Positions 48,226 through 59,199 of a stretch of DNA of 64,000 nt are shown here, piece by piece (position 1 is the first letter of the stretch; the number at the start of each line of letters is the position of its first letter). The position numbers and the translations under genes were made by a program. Source of the stretch: Cocos nucifera (taxonomy: Eukaryota > Streptophyta > Magnoliopsida > Arecales > Arecaceae); NCBI GenBank assembly GCA_006176705.1, contig QRFJ01000377.1, forward strand, positions 310,001-374,000, given 5' to 3'. Under the pieces are notes generated by a model, which did not search any database, had not been told where the DNA came from, and saw only the letters and a program-made list of their open reading frames with translations.

Positions 48226-49842
48226 CATGGTTCTCAAAGTGTTTAGATCTAATTTAAAATTTATTTTAATTAGAAAATAAGTGATTTTAAATATCACATA
48301 AGATGTGATCAGATCTCAAATAAAAAAAAATTAAAATTAAATGATTTGGATCTAAGATTAGAAGATATGCATGACTAGTTCCAAAATAGAATAGTTCTAT
48401 AGAATAGTCCTGCATGTTTTCAATTTAATTTGATTAAATCATATTTTAGATCTATTTATTTACTATTTTTTGAAATTATAATAATTATAATAATATCTAA
48501 AAAATAGCAAATAAAAATTATTTAATTTTAAATATCATATGAGATAGATGATGCATGTCTAGACCTAAGTTGTAGAATAGTTCTACATAATTATCCTAGA
48601 TTAAGAATTTATTTTGATTAGATCAATTAAATCTAATTTTTTAGATTATTATGAGATAGTTTAGATCTGAAAAATGCATGATTCCGATACATGAGATGTA
48701 TGCAAAATATGCCATGATTAGATCTAATTTGTATATGAATATATATATAGAGCTAAAACTATTTTTGTAGTATTGCATGTTCCTGATTAAGCCTTCCTCT
48801 TGGCCGTTGTCCGTAATCATAAGAAGAAGAAGGATTTAAAGGCCCTCTCTTTTCATTCTGATGTATGTCTTATGATGTTAGGGGTGCTGCACATGTTCTT
48901 CCTTAATCAGAAACCCAAAACTTACTTGTCTACAAAACCCTAAAACCTGAAACCCTCTAGATTTATTATGCATATTTTATTTATGAACCCTACTTAATTA
49001 AAAATTAAGATTATGGAATATCAATTAGGTCTAAAATGAGAATTTCAGATCTAAGAATATATTCATAATACTGGGTTCGATCTTGGTTAGCTCAATTAGG
49101 TCTAAGCGGTATGCAAAACAAATCAAGAGTTGGTTAGATGGGATCAACAATGCTTAAATTGACCAGCCTAATAGGATTAAGTCTGGGTCAAGATCGAGTC
49201 ATGATCAAGCAAGACCTAATTAGCTCCAGAGATTAAGTCTGGATTATAGGCTAATCCAATTGATTTTGGCTCAAGAATTTGGTGTACCCAGGTGACATGC
49301 GCATACAATCGACTAATTTCTAATGAAGCTCTCCCTGAAGAACTATCATTCGTTACATACGAGTCTGACCTTGACTTAAATCTGTTTCTTGATGTGTCAT
49401 CATAAGGAATATCATTACTCTACTCTCCTAGCGCAAATACATTCGTGTACATGAGTTACATGGCAGGAGTATTCTCCTGTCCACCGATCTCAGCCTTACT
49501 TCCCACTTATCCTGTTGAACAAGCACTCTGACTCTAGATGGTCAAGATTAACTCTTGAGCAACCCCATGATCCCACTAGTTAGTCATAATGTTATACTAA
49601 TGATAAGATCTAAGTTTAATGAGACCTGACATCAATTCTTCCCTAAGACAAAAGTTAACGTCTCGAGGTCTTACCAACCATCTGCTAGAGTTGCGAAGCC
49701 CACTTCCCGTCGGTTGATTTTCTTATGGCTGGATATAGTGGCTCAGTGCACCGAAAAATGCAAACCACACCTAGTAGGCTTAGATGCGTATGGGCCTGAG
49801 CATGGAGTTGCTCAATATTTCCATAATACGGTGAAGAGACTC
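48226..49842 (+). other. Leader of N1
   Basis: Non-coding. The first kilobase follows the family (block cctcttggccgt near 48790, ctcaattaggtct near 49090). From about 49285 it becomes very irregular, with roughly 150 extra bases, as expected near the end of an unpolished read. No gene. Confidence 0.7.
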
Positions 49843-50305
49843 AGTCCAAGATCACTGTCTGACAATGATCAAGGACATGGAAGAGCTTGAGAAGCTCGGT
49901 GTGAAGTTAGACTTGGATCTGCAGAACGATATTATTCTGCAATCCTTGACTGATGCATATGGGCAATTCATCATGAATTACCACATGCATAAACTTCAAA
50001 ATTTCTTGGCCGAATTAATGAATATGCTGGTTACCGCTGAGCTTTCTATGAAAGGTTCTAAAGGCTCAGTTCTTGCTATGGAATGGACTTCTTCCAAAAG
50101 AAAGTCTTATGGAAAGAAAAAGAAGTCTGTGAAAAAGCAAAAGGTGGAAGGAAAAGAAGAAGAAGCAGAAGAAGAAGAAGGCCGATGTCAAAGGAAAGTG
50201 TTTCCATTGCAACAGCGACGGCCATTGGAAGCGGAACTGCCCTACTTACCTGGCCACCCTGAAGAACAAGAAGGAAGGTCCTTCTGGAGGTATGCTCGTT
50301 ATTGA
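49843..50305 (+). pseudogene. N2: gag, C-terminal half
   Basis: From MIKDMEELEKLGVKLDLD (49865) through LAELMNMLVTAELSMKGS and the Lys-rich tail. In the tail a frame change turns the zinc knuckle out of frame: the DNA for CFHCNSDGHWKRNC is present near 50200-50245 but in another frame. The first gag half is not here; it lies in 38941-40075 in reverse. Confidence 0.88.
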
Positions 50306-51602
50306 GTCTAACCTTACGGTTTCTTCTGCATCCAGTTGGGTGCTTGACTCTGGTTCTAGTGCTCATCTGTGCACTTCCATGCAGGGTCTTGAGGATAGCA
50401 GGAGGCTGAGGGATGGAGACATGATCCTACGCATCGGTAATGGAGCAAGAGTTGCTGCAGTAGCCGTGGGAACATACCCTCTTCGATTACCATCTGGTTT
50501 AGACTTAGTTTTGAAAGACTGTTATTATGTGCCTGCAGCTAGCAGGAATTTGATTTCTGTTTCATGCTTAGCACAAGAAGGCTATGTGATTACCTTCTTT
50601 AAGGACCATTGTAACATTCTTTATGAAAGAAATAAAATTGCAAATGGTTTCCTTATTAATGGTCTTTATCAGCTACATATTGATGTACCTATTCTAACTA
50701 TCGAGCAAAACGTGAATGCCAAACGACCTAGGGATAGTCCAAACGATAGATATCTATGGCACCTGAGATTAGGTCATATAGCAGAAGATAGGATCAACAA
50801 ATTGGAGAAAAATGGGCTATTGAGTCCATTGACTTTCGAGTCATATCCAACTTGTGAATCTTGTCTTCAAGGCAAAATGACTAAACTCCCTTTTGTTGGA
50901 CATGGGGAGAGGGCCACAGATCTCCTTGCCCTAGTACATACTGATGTGTGCGGCCCATTTGATGTGCCGGCTAGAGGCAATTTTGTCTACTTCATTACCT
51001 TTACCGATGATCTGTCTAGGTATGGGTATGTGTATCTTATGAGACACAAGTCTGAAGCTTTTGAAAAGTTCAAAGAATTCAGACATGAAGTAGAAAAACA
51101 AACTGAAAAACCCATTAAGGTTCTTCGATCAGATCGAGGAGGTGAATACCTTAGCCGGAAAATTCCTAGACTATCTTCAAGGAAAAATGGCATAGTCTCT
51201 CAATGGACTCCACCAGGAACACCTCAACTCAACGGGGTTTCAGAATGGAGAAATCGGACTCTATTGGATATGGTTCGATCCATGATGAGCTTCACAGACC
51301 TCCCTGATTTTCTTTGGGGACATTCATTGTTAACTTCAATTTATCTACTGAATAGGGTTCCCTCTAAAACCGTTCCTACCACACCGTATGAGATATGGCA
51401 TGGTAAGAAACCAAGTCTGAGTCATCTCAGAATTTGGGGTTGTCCGGCTCATGTCAAAAGACAACAAGCGGACAAGTTAGAGTTTAGGTCCTTTAGAGCT
51501 CGATTCATAGGATATCCTAAAGAGTCATTAGGATACTATTTCTACATTCCAGAAGACCACAATGTGATTGTGAGTCGACATGCCATCTTTCTTGAAAAAT
51601 AG
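50292..51602 (+). CDS. N2: protease, GAG-pre-integrase, integrase
   Basis: 436-residue frame, nearly identical to N1 36380-37680. Protease DSG in WVLDSGSSAHLC, zinc ligands in WHLRLGH and CESC, catalytic Asp in LVHTDVC and LRSDRGG, Glu in VSEWRN. A pair of compensating indels at about 51160-51185 replaces the REFLDYLR segment by a different stretch of residues, between the second Asp and the Glu, and changes their spacing. Ends with TAG after HAIFLEK, as in N1 and A3. Confidence 0.92.
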   Translation: MLVIESNLTVSSASSWVLDSGSSAHLCTSMQGLEDSRRLRDGDMILRIGNGARVAAVAVGTYPLRLPSGLDLVLKDCYYVPAASRNLISVSCLAQEGYVITFFKDHCNILYERNKIANGFLINGLYQLHIDVPILTIEQNVNAKRPRDSPNDRYLWHLRLGHIAEDRINKLEKNGLLSPLTFESYPTCESCLQGKMTKLPFVGHGERATDLLALVHTDVCGPFDVPARGNFVYFITFTDDLSRYGYVYLMRHKSEAFEKFKEFRHEVEKQTEKPIKVLRSDRGGEYLSRKIPRLSSRKNGIVSQWTPPGTPQLNGVSEWRNRTLLDMVRSMMSFTDLPDFLWGHSLLTSIYLLNRVPSKTVPTTPYEIWHGKKPSLSHLRIWGCPAHVKRQQADKLEFRSFRARFIGYPKESLGYYFYIPEDHNVIVSRHAIFLEK

Positions 51603-52480
51603 TTTATTCAAGATAGCGGCATTGGAAAGCAGATTAAGCTTGATGAGAAAGTCTCACAAGTACAACGAGCTAAGGACCAATTGGAACCAAATCAGGTTGA
51701 GCCAATAAGAACACTACCTCCTCCACCTCGTAGATCGGAAAGAGTTTTCCATCCCCCTGAAAGATACTTAGGTATTATTTCAGAGGAAGTAGAGGAAATG
51801 TTCCTCGTAGGTAATGGTGCTCATGGTGATGATCCCAAAACCTACAACGAGGCGATATCAGATATCGACTCCGAGAAATGGCTAGAGGCAATGCAGTCAG
51901 AAATTGACTCGATGCACTCAAACCAAGTCTGGACCTTGGTAGATCACCAGAAGGTATAGTACCTATTGGGTGTAAATGGATCTTCAAGAGAAAGATTGGT
52001 GCAGATGGGAATGTGGAGACATTCAAGGCTAGACTAGTGGCAAAAGGTTATAGTCAACGCGAAGGCATTGACTATCAGGATACCTTTTTCCCAGTGGCTA
52101 TGCTAAAATCCATCCGCACATTGCTTGCCTGTTGCAGCCTATTTCGATTATGAAATATGGCAAATGGACGTGAAAACGGCATTCTTAAATGGATATCTTG
52201 AGAAAGATATCTATATGGAACAGCCGCTAGGTTTCACATCCAGTGATACTGATCACAAGGTTTGCAAGCTGCAAAGGTCCATATATGGACTTAAGCAAGC
52301 ATCTCGGAGCTGGAACACTCGTTTCAATGATGTGATCAAAAATGTTTGGTTTCATCAAAAATGAAGAGGAACCATGTGTTTTCAAAAAGGTCAGTGGGAG
52401 CGCTGTTGTCTTCCTCGTATTGTACGTGGATGACATCCTCCTTATTGGGAATGATATTCCCATGTTGACATCAGTCAAAT
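51603..52480 (+). pseudogene. N2: RT
   Basis: Linker and RT start at 51681-51959 (RRSERVFHPPERYLG, WTLVD). A one-base loss near 51945, an extra base near 52085 and others near 52130 break the frame. 52125-52364 carries MDVKTAFLNGYLEKDIYM and SIYGLKQASRSW. The YVDD box is at about 52427-52440 in a third frame (LYVDDILLIGND). Confidence 0.88.
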
Positions 52481-52484
52481 ATGG

Positions 52485-53405
52485 TTGTCCAAGGAATTCT
52501 CCATGAAAGACCTAGGTGAAGCATCCTTTATTCTAGGAATTAAGGTCTATAGGGATAGACCGAATAGGATGCTAGGACTTTCACAGAAGATGTACATAGA
52601 GGAAGTACTAAAGAGGTTTAGTATGGAAAACTCTAAGAGGGGATTAATACCCTTCAGACATGGTATTCATCTTTCCAAGAAGATGTGCCCTAGCACACCT
52701 GAGGAAATAGAACGCATGAGCAAGATCCCTTATGCTTCTGCAATAGGGAGCCTCATGTATGCCATGCTATGTACACGACCTGATATAGCCCATGCTGTGA
52801 GTGTCACAAGCAGATATCAGTCAAATCCAGGTGAAGAACACTGGACTTCTGTGAAATGTATCCTTAAGTACTTGAGAAGAACTAAGGATATGATGTTGGT
52901 CTTTGGTAATGGAGAACTCCAAGTCCAGGGATACACAGACTCGGATTTCATGTCCGATATAGATGATCGAAAGTCGACATCTGGGAGTCTGTTTGTGTGC
53001 AATGGTGGTGCTGTCAGCTGGAAGAGTTCCAAGCAAACCGTGATAGCAGATTCCACCATGGAAGCAGAATATATCGCTGCATCAGAGGCTGCGAAGGAAG
53101 CATTCTGGTATACAAGAAGTTTGCTGCAGAAATTGGAGTAATGCCATCAGATGCCATTCCTCTATACTGCGACAACAATGGCGCCATAGCCCTTGCTAAG
53201 GAGCCGAGGTCTCACCAGAAATCCAAGCACATTGAGCGGCGATACCACCTCATCCGCGATTACCTCGAGAAGGGTTACGTCGAGGTCAAGAGAGTCAACT
53301 CCAGATAGATAATGTGGCAGACCCACTTACAAAGCCGTTGGGCCAGCAGAAGATCGAAGCCCACCTTGAGAAGATGGGACTTAGACTTGTAGCCAATTGG
53401 CTTTA
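52485..53405 (+). pseudogene. N2: RT connection and RNase H
   Basis: 52485-53141 (218 residues) matches the N1 frame from MSKEFSMKDLGEASF to AAKEAFWY with RNase H Asp and Glu present. An extra base near 53110 shifts the frame; 52997-53308 continues with YCDNNGAIALAKE and ERRYHLIRDYLEKG. Another break near 53305 precedes DNVADPLTKPLGQQK. It ends just before the polypurine tract. Confidence 0.88.
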
Positions 53406-53407
53406 GG

Positions 53408-53420
53408 ACAAGTGGGAGAT
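53408..53420 (+). other. Polypurine tract of N2
   Basis: ACAAGTGGGAGAT next to the 3' LTR start. Confidence 0.85.
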
Positions 53421-55691
53421 TGTTAGATATATGTGCCCTAGAAGCCAGAATTGGCTGACACTTGTAATACACTTCTAGGGGCAAAATTATAATTTTGACT
53501 ATAATCAATAAAATGGGTTATTTTCTATCACATATGTGTATTTAGTGTCTGTGATACATCCTTTGAGTTAATGGTAATGATAATTCATATTTTCAAGAGT
53601 TGAAAATTTAAGACATGAATAATCATTATTAACTCATAAAATGCTCCCGACCATAGGATCATCACGAGGATGGTGATTGATCCGGAAGGTTGGTGTACAA
53701 TCGCTTCTCTTTAGTAGATGAGTCTTGAGTCTACGGTGTGGAGACACCGGAGCGAGAGTACAGGTACTCGTTAGAGAACGAGGGCACTGAGCGTGACCAC
53801 CTCGAGTAGTCATTAGGGAAGTCTACCTTCTCGTCAATGACTGACTCGATGCTGCAGTAGTGTGTCTGGTTCTTTGACCTGAGGATGCATCGGCAGTTCA
53901 CCTTGAGGGTGTTATAGTTTGACTACACCATTACTCGGTCTCCTAGCCATATGGAACCCTGAGGTGTATGTTGGCTATAGCATGTTCATTGTAGGAACTG
54001 GATTGCATCAAGATGGAATCTATCTACCTCGGTGGTAGAGGAGCAGCCCTATGATGATCATGAGAATCAAGTCCAGAAGCCCATGGCCATGGCAGAGTGA
54101 AATAATAGAAAGAGTTTCTATTTAGATTTTCACATTGGACTCGAATCGAATGATTACATCATATGACAGAGACTAGGGTTTGACGAGTTCACCTTAACCC
54201 TAATCTGATCGGGGCTCAAGATAGAAGAACTTAATCACACAGGTAGCTGCACCAAGAGGTTCGCATTCAGCTCTGATGGGTTGCCACCATATACTGCTAG
54301 GTGTCACTGGTGGATTTTGGGAGCAATTAGAATGATTTAGATGATCGATCATTCTAGCTGTTCGAATCAGAAGAGTTCTGATCCATCGAAAGGAGTTTCG
54401 ATGATGTCGATGATAGAGATCATGACATATCCCATTACCATACAGAACTGAACCTAACTGGGTCACACAAACAAGGGTTTGAATCTGGTGATCATCAATT
54501 GAACTGATCTAGTTCAATTGATCTGAATGAGATTCAATTAGGTTCAAGGAAAATCGTGCTAGCACTCGATTGAACCTAACGTTCTTCTTTTACTATCATA
54601 AATAAGTTGTCCTGACTGAGCCAAAGGAGTTTGTGCTCAATCAGAGGCCTTCATATGGTCTGACTGGAGGTTGTCCAAGTCAGAAAAGGTTGTCTTATTT
54701 TGTAAGACATTACCTGCCATTTTTGGTCACCTGCCATTTCTTCGTTCCTTTGACTTTGGTCAAAAGTCTGACCTTTGACTGGTCAAATGTTGACCATTGA
54801 CACTTTGACTTTTGTCACATGTGTCATGCACCTATTGGAGAGCTGGTGGGGGCCTTGTCCCCCTGCCAGAACCTGGCAAGGAGGAGGGCGCACGCCACCC
54901 TTGGCGTGTGCCCAAGTTGGAGGCGCCCAGGAGTCCCTGTTGGACAAGGACTCCATCTCCTTTTTGGATTCCGATTAGAGTTCTCCTAAGAACCAAGTTT
55001 GACTGGTCTTAGATGCCACCCTCTAAGGAGGAATCCAGGGGACTCTATTCTCACCAATCAGATTTAGATCTGATTTCACAAAAGATTGTGATTGGTTGGG
55101 AAGAAGAGGAGTTGGATCATGCATAGTCTATAAATACGATCCTGCGCCCAACTCAAAGAGCAATTAAAAATTCCCACACCCCAAGGCTGCCTCTCCTCTC
55201 CTCCTTCATGCCAAGTCCACCTTTTCCCTCTCCTCTCCATGCCCAAAGGAGTTTGGGATCTTAGTTGGTGCAATCTAGATGAGAGAAAGGCGACAGAAAG
55301 CTAGACTGCTGCGAAGGACAACTGCTGATCTTCAAAAGGTATTTTGAAAATCCTCCAGATCAGATCCAGATCAAATTTTTTGAGACAGATAGAGAAGAAG
55401 AGGATCTCCAAATTCAGTCTGAGTGGATACCGGTAGAGGCTAGGCACTAGTGTGGCTAGATCCAGAACCTTTCATTGCATATAGGATCATTAATGGGTAA
55501 TAGGATTACCCTACATCAAGGTAAATTAAATATGATTTAATTTATCTATATTTTATTTATTAGAATAATAAAGATCATATCTGAAATATTTTAGATCTAA
55601 TTTGGATCAAAGAGAAAAAATTTTAAAATATATCTCTTGATACGATTAGATCTGAACGAACCTGATCCGAAAAATCAGGATTTTCCCTTCA
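53421..55691 (+). repeat. 3' LTR of N2 (2.27 kb)
   Basis: TGTTAGATATATGTGCCC start, CCTTCA end. TATAAATA at 55129-55136, W-box cluster at 54749-54815. Private variant aagagcaattaaaaatt at 55156-55172 pairs it with the LTR at 42007-43714. Confidence 0.92.
54749..54815 (+). promoter_or_regulatory. W-box cluster in N2 3' LTR U3
   Basis: Same array as in N1: five TTGAC cores and two GTCAA cores in 67 bp upstream of the TATA box. Confidence 0.6.
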
Positions 55692-56012
55692 TCTATCATA
55701 TCTCATATGAATAAATTAAATAAATTTATTTTTTATTTTCTAGATCTAATTATAATATTTATAATATCAAAAAATAATAAATAAATAGATCTAAAAATTA
55801 TAATTAATTAAATTAAAATTATGATTATGCTAGACTACATATAGAATAATTCTATTCCTAGTCTAGTCATGCATCTGATACATCTTAGATCTAGATTATT
55901 TAATTTTAAGTTTTTGATTTTAGATCTAATCACATCTAATATGATATCTAAAATCATCTAATTATCAGATCATAAATATATTAAAATCATATCTAATGAA
56001 TTATGGAACCTG
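55692..56012 (-). other. A3 leader, first part
   Basis: AT-rich non-coding DNA on minus between the A3 primer-binding site and the N2 insertion; matches 48226-48555. Continues at 43715 in the other orientation. Confidence 0.75.
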
Positions 56013-56024
56013 GCTCTAATACCA
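56013..56024 (-). other. Primer-binding site of A3
   Basis: TGGTATTAGAGC on minus, one base off the initiator tRNA-Met site. Confidence 0.85.
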
Positions 56025-56026
56025 AT

Positions 56027-58447
56027 TGAAGGAAAAAGCCTTATTTTCTAGGTTAGATTCATTCAGATCTGATTGAATCAAGAGAAATATTTTAAAAATT
56101 TTTCTTTTGAGATTCTAATCTGATCTAAGACTCTTCAAATTTAATCTTATTAATTTGATAATAAAAATAAAAATAAAATTAAATTTAATTTAATTATACC
56201 TTTATTTTAGGTAATCCAATTATCCTATGATGATCCCGATGTTTGCCTGAGGTTCTGGATGTAGCCACACAAGCGCCTGGCCTCTACCAGTATTCACTTA
56301 GGTAGGATCTAGAGATCTTCTTCTTCTCAATCAATCCTCCAAAAATCAAATTTAGATCTTATCTTAAAGGTCTTCAAAATTGCTTTTGAAGAACAGCCAT
56401 TATCTTTTGCAGTAGTGTTGCCTTCTTCCTATTCTGATGCCTTTCACTTGCTTGGATCGCACCTTGTTCATGCCCAAAAGCCCTTGGTTGTGGAGAGGAG
56501 AGAAAAGACCAGAGGATGGCATGGAGAAGGAGGGAGAGAGGCTATGTGGCATGGGCTAAAGGCAGAAGCATTAAATTCTAGGCATAGATAGGTTTTATAT
56601 AGACCCTACTGCGCTATGTAGTGCCACATCATCTTGGCCAATCATAGCCCTTTGTGCAATCAGATCTAATCCAAATAGATGAAAAACTCTCAGAACCCTC
56701 ACAAGGTGGTGCCAAGATTGGGTTAAACAAGACTTCTTGGTACCACACAGTTTAATCCCCTGAAGCAATCCTGGAGTCCCATCTGTATGGGACTCCAGCT
56801 TTATCCACATGGGGTGCACGCCTCCCTAGGCATGCACCCTCTTTCTATCTATATTTTAGTAGGGGGACAAGTCCCCAGGTACTCTCCTATGGGTGCATGA
56901 CACATGGGTAGATTTCTAAGTGTTTAGGGTCAATATTTGATCAATGTCCAAAAACAAGATTTAGTAGGTGACCAAAAATGGCAGGTGTTGTTTCAAATTT
57001 ATCTCATAAATTAAGACAACCCTTTTCTGACCTGGACAAGCTCTTGTCAAACCAAGTAAAGGTTCCTGAGTGAGCCCAAACACATTTGGCTCAGTCAAGA
57101 CAAGCTTTAATGATTATTAAAGGAGAACGTTAAGCTCAATCGTGTGCTAGCATGATTTTTTTGAACCTAATTGAATCTTATTCAAATCAATTAAACTGGA
57201 TTAGTCCAATTGATGACATCCAGATCTGAACCCATGTTTGTGTGATCTAGTTAGGTTTAGTTCCATATGGTAATGGGATACATCACAATCTCTATCATCG
57301 ACATCATCGAAACATCTTCCGATGGATTAGAACTTTTCTAATTCAGACAACTAGTATGATTGATCATCCAAATCATTCTAATTGCTCCCAAAATCCACCA
57401 GTGACACCTAGCAGCATATGGTGGCAACTCATTAGAACTAAAAGTGAACCTCTCAGTGTAGTTATCTGTGTGATTAAGTTCCTCTATCTTGAGCCCCGAC
57501 TGGATTAGGATTAATATGATCTCGTCAAACCCTAATTTCCATCATGTGAATTAATCATCCGATTCAAGTCCAACATGAAAAATCTTAATAGAAATTATTT
57601 CTATTAGTTCACTCTACCATGGCCATGGGCTTATGGACTTGATTCTTATGATCATCATAGAGCTGCTCCTCATCTACCGAGGTAGATAGATCTCCTATTG
57701 GTGCAATCCAATTCCTACAATGAACTTGCTATAGCCAACATACACCTTAGGGTTCCGAATGGATAGAAGACTGAGTTATGATGTAGTTAAACTATAACAC
57801 CCTCAAGGTGAATTGCTAATGCACCTCAAGTTGAAGAACTATTCACACCACTACAGCTTCGAGCCAGTCATCGACAAGAAGGTAGACTTTCTTATGACTG
57901 CTCGAGATGGTCACGCTCAATGCCCTCATTCTATAACAAGTACCTATACTCTCGCTTCAGTGTCTCTACCCCTATCGATGTACCTTAGGATAAAGAACTA
58001 GACACACCACTACAGCTTTGAGCCAGTCATCAACGAGAAGATAGATTTTCTTATGACTGCTCAAGGTGGTCATGCTCAGTGCCCTCGTTCTCTAATGAGT
58101 ATCTGTACTTTCACTCTAGTGTCTCTACACCATAGATTTAAGACTCATCTCTCCTAAAGAAGCGATCATACACCAACCTTCCAAATCAATCACCATCCTC
58201 ATAATGATCCTACGGTTGGAAGTATTTTATGAGTTAATAATAAAAATTTATGTCTTAAATTTTCAACTTTTAAAAATATGAACTATTATTATCATTAACT
58301 CAAAGGATGCGTCACAAACACTTTCAAAATACATATTGTGATAGAAAATAATCTATTTTATCATTTATAATTAAAATTTTAATTTTATCCTAAGAAGTGT
58401 ATTACAAGTGTCAGCCAATCTGGCTTCTAGGGTATATATATCTAACA
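56027..58447 (-). repeat. 5' LTR of A3 (2.42 kb)
   Basis: Plus-strand ends TGAAGG at 56027 and CTAACA at 58447, then CCACC. It pairs with 26722-28990 and is longer by an internal tandem duplication of about 161 bp. Confidence 0.88.
57812..58133 (+). repeat. Tandem duplication of about 161 bp in the A3 5' LTR
   Basis: Copy 1 about 57812-57972, copy 2 about 57973-58133. Both run from the word aatgcacct/gatgtacct to agtgtctctac. The other family LTRs have one copy. The copies differ by many substitutions, so the duplication is old. Confidence 0.85.
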
Positions 58448-58452
58448 CCACC
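58448..58452 (+). repeat. Target-site duplication of A3, right copy (CCACC)
   Basis: Identical to 26717-26721. Confidence 0.9.
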
Positions 58453-58930
58453 TTAATGCTCTACAGCACCTCAGCTCTTTAAATAGGATGAAAATTTTCT
58501 TCTCGATAGTTCACAGGAGTCCTAATAGGGCTCTTTCTCCTAATATGAGTCGAACATGATCTTGATGGAGTCTTGAAATATTTTCTATCCTTCAGATCAT
58601 GATCGCAACCTTCCATGACTGCTGAATCCTATGGTCCACGTGCAACTCCCATAGATCCTTTGGATTAATCACAATCCAAGTCTAAACATAAAACTCCATC
58701 CTGTTCTATTCGTTTTCATCGAGCCAGCTCGATCAGGGGTCAAGCTGGCTCGATTACATCTCGCTTGAACTCCTGCTTTCTATCTGCTTGAGAGGGTTGG
58801 CTAGGTTGTGGTTCGAGCCAGCTCAATCTCAGCCCGAGCCAGCTCGACCCCATATTTAAGCCAGCTCGAGTCCTTGTTGATATTGATTCTCCTCTACTAT
58901 GGATCGAATTCGAGAAATCAAATTCTAACA
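58453..58930 (-). repeat. 3' LTR of element C, proximal part
   Basis: On minus it starts TGTTAGAATTTG at 58930. Matches 60453-60915 of the 5' LTR, including repeated gagccagctcga words. Continues at 26721 beyond A3. Confidence 0.85.
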
Positions 58931-59199
58931 ATCTCTACATCAACTCAACATTCGGCCTCCACTTGACTTTGAGAGCTTTTGATCCGTCTTGCCCCTATGC
59001 CTTGGGACATGCCTGTTGATCATGGATGGGCAAATGTGGGAGTCGAGCCAGGCCGCTCGATCCCATCTTCATTATGGGTTGTGTCCACTATGATCAAATA
59101 CTTGCTCGAAGAAGTCTTCTACGGTAATAGAAACTTCACTCTGCAACATCATGTCTCATCCTCTTGAGTTTTCCATCTCATGTCCGATCCATCTCCACC
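58931..59199 (-). other. Element C: non-coding part before the 3' LTR
   Basis: About 270 bp between gag and 3' LTR with no pol similarity. The bases next to the LTR (gatgtagagat on minus) are purine-rich and are the likely polypurine tract. Confidence 0.6.

Larger units (their letters stand above)
45960..49842 (+). mobile_element. N1, 5' part, apparently shown inverted (5' LTR and leader)
   Basis: 5' LTR 45960-48211, primer-binding site, leader to 49842. At 49836-49842 the leader word gagactc is followed at once by gag sequence equal to 38145 of N1; about 760 bp of leader end and gag start are skipped. In reverse this leader end overlaps the last 7 bases before the N run and completes N1. 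Confidence 0.78.
49843..55691 (+). mobile_element. N2, 3' part (gag, pol, 3' LTR)
   Basis: Gag from the cagtccaagatcac word onward, protease, integrase, RT, RNase H, polypurine tract and 3' LTR. Almost identical in pol to N1. Its 5' side by private LTR variants is 43714-38941 read in reverse. Outside the 3' LTR lies A3 leader on minus (tctat first); the flank of the other LTR reads attat in this orientation, so the target duplication is not clean. Confidence 0.85.
26722..58447 (-). mobile_element. Angela-type element A3, host of N1 and N2
   Basis: Outer pieces on minus: 5' LTR 58447-56027, primer-binding site, first leader part 56012-55692, gag end and pol 32271-29000, polypurine tract, 3' LTR 28990-26722. 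The rest of the leader and the first 690 bp of gag are at 43715-45959 in the reverse orientation. Both outer LTRs are the same subfamily and are flanked by perfect CCACC repeats. Two younger family members lie inside, N1 in gag and N2 in the leader. Confidence 0.85.

Noticed and set aside
55692..55696. TCTAT as the target duplication of N2
   Set aside because: The other flank reads attat in the same orientation (rc of 43715-43719); only three of five bases agree, in error-rich DNA, so I did not list it as a duplication.
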